A stretch of 64,000 nucleotides of DNA from Ligustrum vulgare. Its lineage: Eukaryota; Streptophyta; Magnoliopsida; Lamiales; Oleaceae. Positions 50,108 through 62,370 of the stretch are shown in pieces. Under the pieces are notes generated by a model. It did not search any database and was not told the origin of the DNA. It worked only from the letters and a program-made list of their open reading frames with translations. Where the stretch lies: positions 24,368,192-24,432,191 of the forward strand of contig OY743179.1 of NCBI GenBank assembly GCA_963555705.1, written 5' to 3'. Positions within the stretch are counted from its first letter, which is position 1. Every line of letters starts with the position of its first letter. Position numbers and translations under genes: made by a program.

Positions 50108-52961
50108 TTAAAATATGTGTTCCCTCCCGGAATTTTATATATGGCATGTCGAGGAAGTAGTATGTGGAAATCTAGGTCCTTTGATATAATCCACTTCAAA
50201 GTTCGGACCCCCTTGTTAGGGGTTCTAATTTATCTTTGGTGACCTTTTTCTACTTACTGACATGGGCAATTTATAGAGAAGCGTGATTTCTATATTCCTA
50301 ATTTGGAAAATGCTCTTCGTACTGAAAGTCCTATAGATACTCATATCGATAGAAGCCATGTTGGACTGCCAACTTTTCCATTATATTAATAAAAAATGGA
50401 GATAAAATATTGAAAAAAACGGAATGGCTACTTCGAGAAGCTAGCTTCCTCTTTGGGATCAGTTCAACAAAACTCCTTCAAAATCGAAACATTTCCCCAA
50501 TAATCAACCCCCGTGGTCCTTCACCACCGACCACATTTGTCGTCTTCCGTACTAATCACTGTCGACCACTTTCCACCTCCAATAGTCAACCCCAATAACA
50601 ACTGGAGTTTTATTTTTCGAACAAGATGTTGAACAATTGAAAAAGATGCATTGCCTAATCTTAGAATGAATTGGAAACACGAGTAGCAACAAAAGCTGAT
50701 ACTAAGTGAAGCTGAAACAGCTCAGAAAAGTAGTACATACCATCTTGCACGGAGCCTTTATGTTGGACGTTCCCCAAGTAGTCCTTTATGTGGAAGTTGT
50801 GTCATGAAATTCAAAGAATACATTTTTATCTTTAGAAATTTTTCGACGGAAAGTAAGCTATTTAGAATGGGAAATTTAATCAAGAATGTGAAGGTGTTTG
50901 TAATGTTGAGGTGCCTATATGAGACATATTCAAGCCTATGGCATTTTCCACTTGAATTATGTTATTTCCATTTGTCCTCATATTGAAGTTGTCGACATGA
51001 GTAGTTAGATTGTGCCGGGCTATGAAATTCTTGTTCATTGCACTGGGAGCTTGAAGCTATATATGGGATTCTTTGAAAGGGAGGTCTAAAATTCATGTTA
51101 GCATCTATGATTAGTATGACAAAATTTCACATAGCTGACACATAAGTCGAAGTTATTTACATTTTTGTTCTGTTGGAAGCCACGATTTTGTTCTCTTCCC
51201 CAAACATTGAAAGCAGAGTAGTTTCTACGACCTCTACCATCATAATTTTGAGGGTGGGGTTTTGTAACTAGCATTGAGAATTGGAATAGATAATTTCAAG
51301 GTTGGAGTTTTGTAACTAGCATTGAGAATTGGAATAGATTGATTGGTATGTATAATTGGTTCTTGAGCGGTAAGTAGAATGGAGTACATCTCCTCCGGTG
51401 TGATATTGGTATGAGATTGTATCTGATTATTATTGATCAAAACAACAGAAGATAAAATGTTTCATTTCCTCCTTTGTCGACTTGGAGAGCAGCCAAATCA
51501 AGAAAAGCTGCCTTTTCTGTATGCTAATATTACTTACTAGACAATTTGTACTTGTTATAAGCAAGCAGTCACTGCTAGAAATTGTGTGCTCTGCTAGATA
51601 AAATATGTTAGAATTTTGAAGAGGAGATCAAGTATGAAACTCAAACTCTAGATGATTAACACGATGAAGCTAGCAAATGGAGTTTGGCTACATATTTGCT
51701 TTACTGGTTACCCATGATAACAGTCTTCCTCATAAATGTTTGATAACTCCACATCGAAATGCATCAATACATCATAGAATGAAAATTCAACAAAAGGGTT
51801 CAACAATAATAGAACATAATTCTTACCAATTCAATCTACTACAGTTATTTAAAGTCTAAATTCAAAGTACTATGAAGAACCAGCATCAGAAGCCTTCCCT
51901 TTACCGTTGCAAAAAGTTAAGTTCGTCGAGAATTCCCATTAGTGGCCATCACTTCTACAGTCCCAAACAGACCTCTTTTTATTATTTGCAAACGATGTAG
52001 TCCTCTCTACCAATCACAAAAATGAAAGTAAATTTCAGCAATGCAATGGAGCTTGTAATAATTTAACAAAATTGAAAACAACTAATGTAACAAAATTCAA
52101 GTAATTTGATTAAATTGACAAACCCAAAATCCAAATAGAAATTCAATATAGAGATTAACCAATAAACATGTTCTCAAGCATAAAGGTAAGACAGAAAGAA
52201 CAGATGAAGAATCAGTTTTACTTATTTAAAACATTTTATTTACAACCATCCAAATACATCGGGGAATGTAGAACATGGGTTTCAAAACTTGGTCAATAAA
52301 CAAAATTTAAAGCTCCATCAAGAAAAGTCCTAAAACTATGAAGTAAAATGATAAACGATCAAGAATTCCACACAAAAGTAAAATAACAAGAAATGGGGAC
52401 TTAAAGTTTTGGTTAAGAAAATAGTTCAATGAAGAAAATGTAGCTGAACTCACAGATTTCAAATTGAAGAATTAGATTTTTGTCTAAATAAATCTAAACT
52501 CACAAATTTCTATCATAGATTTTACCCTAAACCACCGCACCAATATCCTCCTCCACCGCATCAGGTATATTCACTATGCCTAAAAACATAAATAAACTAT
52601 AACTAAGAAAGTAAAACCCTAGATTAAGGGAATATGATGTCAAAGTTATTTTCTTTTCATTTTTCAGGTCCATACCTTAGAAATGGAGTTGCACCTTCAG
52701 CTATGTTTCGAGCCCGGAATCTTCAATACATGTCTACTATGGAAAGGAATGACAGATCAATTTCGAACCCAAAAATATGAAGGAAACAATTTGGTTCTTG
52801 AAGAGGGGGGGGGGGGGAGGGAGGTGATCTTTGGTAGGTAGATGAGTGTAAAATTTAACCGATTGCCTTGTAATTTTGATGAAAAGTAAGGGTCATTTAT
52901 TTGAATAGTTGTTGACCAGCAACTTCAGCATTTTCCTTCATTTAAAATTCCTCCATGTCAC
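50108..52961. repeat. Segmental duplication, copy B (related empty site)
   Basis: A 2,854-bp direct copy of the unit in copy A. Between AAATTTAAC (about 52,850-52,858) and TTTTGATG it has only CGATTGCCTTGTAA where copy A has the 3.4-kb Helitron cluster. After CTCCATGTCAC it runs on into unique sequence, whereas copy A meets the copia LTR. Confidence 0.93.
51020..51440 (-). pseudogene. Decayed copia-type gag piece in copy B
   Basis: Duplicate of the segment at 44,300-44,720, with the same 16-residue tandem repeat (51,240-51,440). Confidence 0.4.
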
Positions 52962-53331
52962 CCTCCACCTGTTCATCTATATGGGTATCTGTATGCGTAC
53001 ATGTACGAATAGCGCGATCGTCCTAATTTTAGCCTGTAGGCAGTGAAAATATTTTCTACGACGAAAGGATCTGCCAAATACAATACAAGATTTGACTGGT
53101 TATTTTTGTATCTATGATCCGATTTAGCATATATGTGGTAGGAGAAGTCAAATGGTTTATAAGGCTCTAGTTGTTAATTTTTTGTGTTTAAAAACATGTA
53201 TTTTTATGTTTTATAGCTAAAATATATAGTTAAAAGTAAAGAGAGAAAATATATGTAGTTGAAATGTGATCTGAAAATTTGCATTACAAACATACGTTTA
53301 CAAATAGTTTGGCCAAATAGATGCTAATTAT
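52962..53331. other. Unique DNA right of copy B
   Basis: AT-rich; nothing recognised. Confidence 0.5.
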
Positions 53332-53339
53332 TTAATTGA

Positions 53340-54092
53340 GATTTTGAAAGACATTTAAAGACTTGAAATGATTTTAAAATTTTGGATATATTCAATTTAT
53401 ATTTTAAAGATTCCATAAAAAACTTGAGGTATTTAATATAAATTTGAACGAACTTTCTAAAAGTTCATATATATGATATATCATATAGGGACTTTTAAAA
53501 GTCTGAAGTATTTTGTTATTCAAAATGTCAATGACTATTAAAGATTTTATAAAATCTTCCATGTACGAATTTCTAAAGAAGAAGTATAACCAGAAAATTT
53601 CTTAATTTGTCTCTAATTAACTTTCAAGATTTTGAAAGAATAAAAAAAATATTTTTAATTTTAATTTTGTTTATTCAATATTTTTCCTCTTTCTTTTTTG
53701 TTATTTTTAGAAACCCTAAACTTGTAAATAAAGAAAAATTAGCATTTTTCTATCTATTAAACTTGTTATATTTTTTCTTAATATTTTCCCTCTCCTCTTT
53801 TTTATCAGTTTCTTTATTTTTCTATGAAAAAATATCAAAAAAAAATTTTACAGAAAAAAATTATATTAAAACAAATAATATTGAAGTAAAATGATTCTAG
53901 AATTTTTTGCAGAAAGATTTGTCTATTGAAAGATTTTAATTAAAAGTCGATCGAAATCTATAAAAGTTTGTGTAATAAAAAAACTTGTGAATATAGTACA
54001 ATTTATTTAAGTCGATATCGAATGTGATTTTATTTTTTCCTAATATTTTTTAAATTACAAATGTTTCTCTCCTGTAAAAATAATTATTCGTC

Positions 54093-54136
<44 letters not shown>

Positions 54137-54347
54137 TAATTCAATTGATATATTCAAGTTTTTTAATTAAAAAAATAAAATTATGCTTAAAAGTCTATAA
54201 AAGTCTTTGAAAGTTCGTGAAAATATTTTAAATAAATGTCTATAAAAGTCTTTGGAAGTCTATACAAATTCATAAAAGTCAATAAAATAAAATGAAATGC
54301 ATTAAAAAAATTCTATTAAAATAAGTTTCTAAATGTATTTCAAAATC
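53340..54347. mobile_element. Probable hAT-like non-autonomous element
   Basis: Ends GATTTTGAAAGACATTTA and, inverted, GATTTTGAAATACATTTA. The flanking 8-mers TTAATTGA (53,332-53,339) and TAAATTGA (54,348-54,355) agree at 7 of 8 bases. AAAGTC/GACTTT motifs cluster near both ends (about 53,348-53,500 and 54,190-54,280), like subterminal transposase sites. It contains a 38-nt T run (54,098-54,135). The frame 53,607-53,894 is Phe/Leu-rich and probably incidental. Confidence 0.5.
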
Positions 54348-54369
54348 TAAATTGAATAAACTTCTCTAA

Positions 54370-54533
54370 GTGTCTGTTTAGCAAAGATGTTTTGTAACAT
54401 GTTGTTTAAAACATAATTACTAAAACCATATTTTAATGATATACATTTTCTCAGCACAATTTTGAATCACAAATTTTACATAGACAAGTTTAAAAAGATG
54501 TTTTGAAAAAAAATAAAATTACGAAACAGAGTC
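54370..54533. mobile_element. Tourist-type MITE
   Basis: 164 bp with inverted ends GTGTCTGTTTAGC and GACTCTGTTTCGT (imperfect), flanked by TAA at 54,367-54,369 and 54,534-54,536. Confidence 0.65.
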
Positions 54534-54758
54534 TAACTTGCGTGCGATAAAAGTAAGAACTGGTTCATAAACATGTGTGTGAGAAAAAAAAAATCTGAAA
54601 AATGATCTGTGAATGACATACAATTCCTGTTTAAATTTTTTAATCATTACTTTTTAAGAATAAATAAAATTTCAAATTACTTTTAAAGCATACATTTTAG
54701 ATGTTAAATTATAAACAATTATATTTTTCTCTATAATTATAAATGAATTAGTTTATAA

Positions 54759-56855
54759 CTAGTATCACACATGTGCATTGCACGAAAGAATAATATGAAA
54801 TGATTATACTGTAAATATCATTACAAAATATGGAAAAAAATTGAACACATAATTTGCTTTGATTAATGATATAGAATATTAACGAATGCTCAAAATAGGA
54901 ATAGGTTACAATTCTCATCAATTTTAGAAAATCTATTTAAATAATACATTATTTGTACATATTGTAGTTGCTCACATCCGCGTAATACACGAAAGTTGCT
55001 ATAGACAAAATATATTTAAACAATTACTCAAATTTAAATTAAATAATGCAAATTTTCAAATACATGTTGCATAAAATAAATAAAAAAATTCCGTCCAAAT
55101 ACTTTTAACTAATGTGAATAGAAATAATAATCCTTAAAATATTATAATTTACATAAAATAAAATAATTTTAACAAATTAAATATATGCGGTCCTTATGTA
55201 AATAAATGTAACAAATTAAGCAATATTGACGATACACAAAAGTGAAAATCAACGTCAAGATTTGTGGTGCACGAACGTGGAATTCAACTCAAGAGATCAT
55301 TCGCATGATTAATAATTTTTATTTGCGATTTATTTAATTGAACATAATTAAATGCATATTTAATTATATGTCAATAAAAAAAATTATTAATGAAAATATA
55401 AATAAAATATATATAGTCAGTCTTTTGTTCTATCTATGTTAATAAAATTAAGAAATTTCCCCATTTTTTAAAGCATATAATTATTTTTTTAATGTTTTAA
55501 TAAAATTGTAAATTCTTAAATTGTTTTATCATATATATAGGAAAACAGATCATGAATTAAGTGTTTTAGAAATTGTACAGTGAACATATCAACTCTATTT
55601 TTAGAATTAACGTTCAACAAATGAAATTTTCTTTTTTAAAAAATATTTTGAACTACAAAATTAGGCTCATACAATATATGTGCAAAACTCAAAACTCAAT
55701 TTACATATTCTCCTTAAGATCGATGCTTTTCTTTTCATATATTGTCTTTCATCATATTTTTCCCAAAAAGAGGTGTAAAATAGGTTTTTTTGGTATAATT
55801 TGATTTTTTTAAATATTAATTATTAATTTCAAGTGTTTTTCTAAGAAAATAATTATTAATTTTAATAAATATTGTTACATTAATTGATTCTTCTTTTTTC
55901 ATACCGATAATTTCTTTATTTATATTGTTACATTATTATTTTAATAAAAATTAATGTAACATTAAGTTGTTTAATAGAAATTATATGAACAAGTGTTTTT
56001 CTAAGAAAATAATTATTAATTTTAATAAATATTGTTACATTAATTGATTCTTCTTTTTTCATACCGATAATTTCTTTATTTATATTGTTACATTACTATT
56101 TTAATAAAAATTAATGTAACATTAAGTTGTTTAATAGAAATTATATGAACTAATTACTAAAATCTGTAATATATTTTTGCATCTTTTAGTTATTTAAATT
56201 TATAATGAAAAATAGTTAAATGAATAGAATTAGTAAATAAATAAAAATAATATGAAAATGATGAATGAATTGAAGAAATTTTAAATTTGTAAAATTAACC
56301 CACTTAATTGGATTTGCTTTAAAAATTCGTATAGCTATCATTTATTTTAATTTAATGAGAAAAATTCAGAACATAAATTAATCATCCATGACAAAAATGA
56401 ATTTATTTAATTAATTACATATAATGTTATAGTTATAAGGACTTAAATGTTATAATTTAAAATAAATTAGATATTGAGGAAAATTAAAAAATAAAACTTT
56501 ACCTTTAATTTTTGATATGATTTTACAAACAATATATTTACAATTTGCTCTAACTTGTTAGCTTGCATTAAATTTCTCACTATGATCTTTAATTTGACAC
56601 CCTTATTACATATTTTTCGATTTCAAAATAATACAATAATTATTAAAAGAATAATAATAAAATAAAAAAATAACATTTTGATGTTATTAATAGCATATCA
56701 CGAATGCCAATGTAATTAATGATACATGTAAAATAATAATTACTAAAATATTTAATATATTATTTTTTAGCAAAAAATTTCCAATTTTAGAAATTTTTTT
56801 GGCGGGAAACTATGTATGTATTTTGGTGACGACTATTCTACTTTTATATATGAGA
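54759..56855 (-). mobile_element. Non-autonomous Helitron, minus strand
   Basis: On the minus strand it begins TCTCATATATAAAAGTAG at 56,855 (a second possible start is at 56,861). It ends at 54,759 with hairpin GTGCAATGCAC, a spacer and CTAG followed by a host T. It has no coding capacity. A further decayed terminus-like string lies near 54,973-54,996. Confidence 0.75.
55831..56150. repeat. 160-bp tandem duplication inside the Helitron
   Basis: 55,831-55,990 and 55,991-56,150 are identical except for one base (ATTATTATT versus ATTACTATT). A recent duplication within an older element. Confidence 0.95.
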
Positions 56856-58341
56856 TTGAGATATATTAAGATTAAGATTAAGATTACCAATTTTGCTGAG
56901 AGGAAAGTGCCCATTACTTTTATTTGGTCATAACCGTATTGATTCCCCTACCTGCAAATTTTAATTTAACGTTTTAGATGTTAAATTCTCAAGAAATAAA
57001 TCTGCATTTCTTTTATACATTTGAAGAAAGCGTCTATAATGAATTAATGAAAAACACGGGTAAGGGTGGACAAAAAAAAATCTGAACCAAGCCGACCAAA
57101 CCGAAAACATCAAAGCCATTTGATTTTTCAAAAAGGAATTGAAAATACCAAAACTGGAAATAAACATATTTAATTATATTTTCCCTTATATTATATGCTT
57201 CAGTGTTTGTCCTTCAATTATGTGTGTGTGTGTGTGTTTTTTTTTTTTATCTTTTTATTTATTTATTTAAATTTTATTTTTTGAACAAGAATAAATTATG
57301 TCTACATTCAATTAGTGATTGATATTTATTATTTCATTTCTAAAATGTCTTATATCATCTGTGTTTCATGATTTTTCATTTTCTATCAATAAATTGATCT
57401 GTTCATGTGCTAAATTCTTATGAAGTCTTTTTATTGTGATAAGCTTTTTAGAAATTCAAAAAAACTATATATCTACGGATTGAATAAGATACTTTAGTAG
57501 ATATATATATATATATATATAAAATAAAAATTGGGTTGCGGGGCGGGTCCGTCCCGACCCGCCCCGCGGACACAATGGACGGGTAATTTTCGGGGCGGAT
57601 TGTTTCGAATCCTTCGAATTTTGGGTCCTCCGAGTTTTTTTGCCATCTCTAGTTTATTACACATTGAGATGAGACATTATGGCAAATGATGAAAAAGGGA
57701 CTTAAAGTAGTACTAAATGCTACCAAAGTTCATACCACAGAGAAAATAAAAAATGCTGAAACCGTCACTAAAATCCTCGCTCATCAATAGATGTACAATA
57801 CTACCTTTTATTCACATCCATTCATTTACTACTACTTCATTAGTACCCTTCCAAAACTACTCTCTTCAAGCTTCCAAAATCTCACTTTTATCATCAGCAG
57901 TAGCCAAGATCATCTGAGATTGGATATTTCCCACATTCGTCCTGTCCAACTCGTTAGGCAGCCCAAGGATCTCAAAGCAAGATGAGCCGGCTTCTGGCCC
58001 GATATCATCATCGCTCCAAAGGTGGGACCTTGCATCATAAAAAACATGGTTTGATGCAATTTTGGTTCAAAAATGAAACATTTCAAAGGTGAGAAATAGA
58101 TCTTGCTAGTACAGATGATGTGGAGAGAGGAGTCGCACATGACTTGTGGTTACATATATACAGAATCAAACAAGATACTCATGCGTGACCATATGCATAG
58201 GGGGGCAAAAAAAAAATGATCACAGAAGTTGCAATTTAATATGATATCCAGTTAATTCATGCAATTACAATATTATTACTTCCATAGAGGCAAACAAGCC
58301 TTAACATAAAAAGATGAAGAGGTAAATAAGAAAACACCAAC
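56856..58341. other. AT-rich DNA with a CG-rich block
   Basis: No supported gene. A GGGGCGGGTCCGTCCCGACC-type CG-rich block at 57,538-57,640 ends in TTTTGCCATCTCTAG and resembles one end of a hAT-type MITE. TG and AT dinucleotide runs occur at about 57,222 and 57,500. Confidence 0.5.
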
Positions 58342-58963
58342 CTGCACCCTTTGTTCTACCATCAGAATTGGAAATCTCGTTACGCGGCTTTTCAATTTCA
58401 ATCTTTGCATTCTTTTCATAATCAACAGTAGATCTGCAAATCAAATACATAACTCAAGCAGATAAGGAGTTGATCTAATGGGACCACACAACATTTTCTA
58501 CTCTAAACAATCGGTGTTTCATACATGTCAAGCATGAGAAAGAGAGACAAACCTAGCACGCAGATGCTCCTGATGCAGTCTATCAATCTCAGCCCTCAAG
58601 AACGGAATTTGCTGGTTATCAGCCCATAACTTTGCAAGATCTTGCCTGAGGGTCTGAATCTGTACACATAATTAAATCCTGCCTAATGGTGCTCAGCCTC
58701 TGAGTTTCAGCTCGAAGTTGCATGGTCTGATTTTTCAGAGGCTCAGTTGCACCAAGTTCAGCTTCTATCTTCTGACCCCTTTCAATAAGTTCCCTTGAAT
58801 AGACATCTTAATTCATACGATGAAGCTCCTTCTTAGCAAAACTTAATTCTTGCTCTAGTGAGACCCGATCTTCAATCAATGTACGGTTTTGCCCCCCAAA
58901 AGCCGGCTAAGTTGAACATGTCCCATTTTGAATTCTTCCTCTAATGGGGCATGTTTAATATTA
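58342..58963 (-). pseudogene. FLX-like (FLOWERING LOCUS C EXPRESSOR-like) coiled-coil fragment
   Basis: Exon at 58,553-58,963 on the minus strand: LIEDRVSLEQELSFAKKELH, RELIERGQKIEAELGATEPL, QTMQLRAETQRLS, and [20 protein letters not shown] after a frame change. This is the heptad-rich core of FLX-like proteins, nuclear coiled-coil cofactors in the FRIGIDA flowering complex. A canonical GT-AG intron (58,434-58,552) joins in frame to 58,342-58,433 (STVDYEKNAKIEIEK), which ends at a GT donor. A stop after KELHRMN, a frameshift near 58,660 and missing flanking exons make it a relic. The intact intron shows that it arose by DNA duplication or capture, not retrocopying. Confidence 0.75.
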
Positions 58964-59631
58964 TAATTTCCATGCTGCTTTTTCCTGTCAGATGAAAGAG
59001 TATATCCAAATCTGGAATTTCCTGCAAGTTTTCGTAAATCTGAACATTTGATTGAGTTGCCAACAAAAAAAGATGACTGGACAAAGGTTAGACATTAGCA
59101 ATCGGAGTCTTGGTATGAAAACAATAATGACCTTCCATACACGTTTTCCTGTGTATGGTATTTCCCTCAACTTAATACCAAGAAACATCTTGTGGTTTAT
59201 AATCTTCTCCTGCCTCAGAAAATCAATGACATTATTCATTTTCCTGTATAGGACAAAGGAGATTAGCAAAAATAAATGTACAAATGAAGGAAGGAAAATT
59301 ATTATGTATGTTCTGAATTTGAAGTTGTAAATGTAATTGTATTGATGAAGATTCATTCTAGAAGTATTGAATGGAATTCCTTTATATTATGGAACTGCAT
59401 AGTTCATATTCTACTGTACTATGGTTAATGTTTTGTCAATCTAAGAAGGAAAGGATGAAGCAAAAGATTAAAGCAAGAGTACGTTAATTCATTGGGATGT
59501 GATAATTGATGTAGCAGTGACTGATGCAAAAAAAAAAAAAAAAAGTAGGAAATAATTCTTGAAATTCAACTTACACCGTTGGATGTAGGCGAATTTTGAG
59601 TTTCTACGTTGTCCCATAGTAATGTCTAGTA
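58964..59631. other. Intergenic DNA
   Basis: No supported gene. Overlapping frames at 58,988-59,356 on both strands resemble no family I recognise. Confidence 0.45.
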
Positions 59632-59999
59632 TTCGAAAATGCGTCTTAATGCGCCGCCTAGGCGCGAGGCGTGGACATTTCGCCTCGCATCGGTGGTATG
59701 CGTGTAAAAATGTGTTAGAGATTTTTTTGCCGTGTGCTTAGGCCCGCGTTTATCCCACCTTGGCGTGCCTAATCACGCCTAGGAGCGCATTAGGCTCGCA
59801 TGCACGACTAATCCCGCCTAAACGATGTTTTTTTTTAAAAAAATTTTATATAAAAATATATTTAATGTTTTAAAAATAATTAAAATAATATTAAAAATAC
59901 GAAACGCATTATGGTGCCTATTCTTCGCATTGACACACCTAAACCTGTGATTCTTGATTCTCGATCTCGACGCCTCGCAACGCATTACGCCTTTTAGAA
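59632..59999. repeat. CG-rich interspersed repeat, copy 2 (inverted)
   Basis: Reverse-complement relative of 18,109-18,484 over its full length, with shared ends and a similar AT-rich centre. Starts TTCGAAAATGCGTC. Confidence 0.8.
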
Positions 60000-60164
60000 C
60001 ATTGTTTTTTTTGTGATGTTTTCACAAGTACAAATTTTTTTGTATTTATCATTTTAATTCCCATTCCCCCTACTTTACCTATCATATTCTACCATACTGG
60101 GTGGCCCCTCTCACATGGGTGGGTGTGGGACCAATCTCATAATGAGCGGCCACACCCCCATGTG

Positions 60165-61350
60165 CAGGGGCGGAGGCAGCCTAGGTCCAGCGCGATCCAT
60201 GGATTGCGCTGAACTTTTGGGCTGCCCCAGGTAAAAAAAAAAAAAAAATTAAAATTGTAAAACAGAAGAACCAGCCCAAATGCATCATTCTCAAGTTTTG
60301 AATCATTGAACCTTTCTCAAGTTCTTCAAAATTCAAATAGCCTCAAACTCAAACCACCGGTCCCCTCGCCGTAGGGATGTCAACGAGCCGAAGATCAAGG
60401 CTCGAACTTGACTCGAGCTTTTTGGGGTCGAGCTTTTTTTGGCCCGAGTCGAGCCGAGCTAAAGCTCACCCCAAAAAATAAGGCTCAACTCGAGCTTTTT
60501 TCGAGCCGAGCCAAGCCAAGTCCCGAGTTTTTACTTTTTTTCTTATTTTTATAGCAAAAATTCATAAATATTTTATTGAAAATGTGTATATATAGCAAGT
60601 TGAGCCGAACTCGTGGTCGAAATTCATTGTTCAAGCTCCCATCGAGCTTTTTTAGCCAACTTTTTTTTTGCTCGAGCCGAGCCAGCCAAAGCCCGTCTCT
60701 CAAAAAAAAAGCTCGGCTCGAACTTTGGCTTGAAATCTCGAGCCACGAGCCGAGCTTAGCCCGAGCTTTTTCCGAGCCGAGCCCGAGCGGCCCTAGCCAA
60801 CGAGCCATTTTGCCATCCCTACCTCGCCGCTAGGCCCGTCACTGCCGTCTGCCTTCGCCGAGTGCTTGCTCCGACTCCAATAGTCAGAACTCGAAACTTC
60901 CGCTGCTGGCCTGGGTCTACTTCCCCCTTCGTAGACGAGACGACAGTAAGTTTTTTTTTTTTTATCTGAAAAATGGAGATGAAGACAGAAGATTGAAGAC
61001 AACCAGCATTTCATTCATTTTATGGCTTGTGCTGTGCTTAATGTGTTCTATATCTATTGTTTTCTCCAATTGTTATTTGTTGCACGGATTTAACTTTATG
61101 CCTATTTTATTTGTGCAGATTTTAATACTAGTAATTAGTTTTGTGAAAATAATATTAATTTGGCATTTGGGGGTATTTTTAATATATTTAATTATCTTAG
61201 CTTTAATTTTTTGTGGTTTGTAATTGGTACTTGTCATTTGTGAAATTATATTTTCTCTATTTGGTTTGATTTATCTAGAAAAAAATTTCGAGGGCCCCAA
61301 CCTCATTTAATTTTTGTTCGCGCTGACTTAAAATCCTAGTTCCGCCCTTG
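60165..61350. mobile_element. hAT non-autonomous element, 1,186 bp
   Basis: Ends CAGGGGCGGAGGCAGC and, inverted, CAAGGGCGGAACTAGG, with the exact 8-bp duplication CCCATGTG (60,157-60,164 and 61,351-61,358). Same end family as the intronic MITE at 21,024. No transposase. A second hAT-type MITE (60,372-60,821) is inserted in it. Confidence 0.9.
60372..60821. mobile_element. Nested hAT-type MITE, 450 bp
   Basis: Ends TAGGGATGTCAACGAGCC and, inverted, TAGGGATGGCAAAATGGC, with the exact 8-bp duplication CCTCGCCG (60,364-60,371 and 60,822-60,829). Its interior is full of CGAGCCGAGC/GCTCGG words, which give false Arg/Ser-rich frames on both strands. Confidence 0.92.
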
Positions 61351-61415
61351 CCCATGTGAGAGGGTGACAACCAATGTGGTAGAATGGGATGGGATGGGTA
61401 GAATGGGATGATTTT

Positions 61416-62370
61416 TTTTTAACGATCTCTCTCACACCGACACCCATACCTAAGTTCATTAATAATATTAAAAGGAAATAAATAGGAAATCAGGTTTTTG
61501 GAGAGTCAAAATGTATAAACTTTTTTTCCCCTAAATTAGTTGATAATTAACTTTAAATATTAATAATAATATTATTAATTTAACCCACCCACCCATACCC
61601 ACCTGATTCTACCTAATTTCCACTTACAACCCTTATCGAATTTTCAAATTTGACAAACCACCGAAGTCCATGAAGATAAAGAGCATGTTTCGCTCCGTGG
61701 AAGAGCGGGAGAAGGAGGAATACGCAGTTGTTATGATTTGTTCAAACTATAATGAAGAAGTAATTTTTAATATACACTAAGATGAAAACAAGTGAAATTG
61801 AGGGTCGAAAACACCCAAAACAAACCAGCTAGCCAAAAATGGCCTGGGCGATCACCTGGTTGACCCTAGCAATTTCTATGGGTATTTTGGTTGCCCAGGC
61901 AAAAAGTATAGTCGTTGGGTTTAAAACTTTCCAAGCACATTTTGACTCGTCTAAGCCTTTTTACTTGGTTTTTTGCACCCATTCATGCATGGGATATATG
62001 ATTCTATAAATAGAGATGTTGAGGGAGATGAACACATTTCATAACATATAAATAACATCTTTTTATTCAAAATCAAAGATCAAACTTCCATTTTCAAAGT
62101 GTTCTACAAGTTCTTAATTGCTTGGTTTTGAACTTGTTTTGGTTTAATCACTTGTTCATCAAATTTGCTTTGAAGCCTTCAAGTACTGACCTTGGTGGCG
62201 GAAAATATTGTTTGAGGACAATGATCTTGAATCGTGTTCGACCATTCGTTTCGATTAATTTACAAATTGTGTAAATTATTGATTTCATTTCTTCTTTTAT
62301 TGTTTATTCTTCATTTCCACCATATTTTCCAACAATCTCAAACAATATTTCTTGAAATTGATAACCAAAC
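61416..62370 (+). other. Probable leader of a decayed copia
   Basis: No gene. TATAAATA at 62,005-62,012, about 370 bp before the copia gag relic, looks like an LTR core promoter. LTR ends and a PBS could not be found. Confidence 0.4.

Larger units (their letters stand above)
60058..61415. mobile_element. Palindromic host MITE split by a hAT element
   Basis: The left arm (about 60,058-60,164: CCCATTCCCC, ATTCTACCATAC, CTCTCACATGGG) is inverted-repeated in the right arm (61,351-61,415: CCCATGTGAGAGG, GTGGTAGAATGGGATGGG). Removing the hAT rejoins a palindrome of about 160-170 bp. Its own target duplication could not be fixed. Confidence 0.5.

Noticed and set aside
43386..52961. Copies A and B as long LTRs of one retrotransposon (TGTGTTCCC...CCATGTCA)
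   Set aside because: No PBS or PPT next to them, no 5-bp target duplication, homology extends left of the TG, and the sequence between them is the 3' end of an unrelated copia in the opposite sense.
57061..57653. hAT element with ends TAAGGGTGGACAAAA and TTTTGCCATCTCTAG
   Set aside because: Ends are loosely similar, but the flanking 8-mers do not match.
60485..60833. Ser/Arg-rich frames on both strands
   Set aside because: They come from CGAGCCGAGC repeats inside a MITE with clear boundaries.
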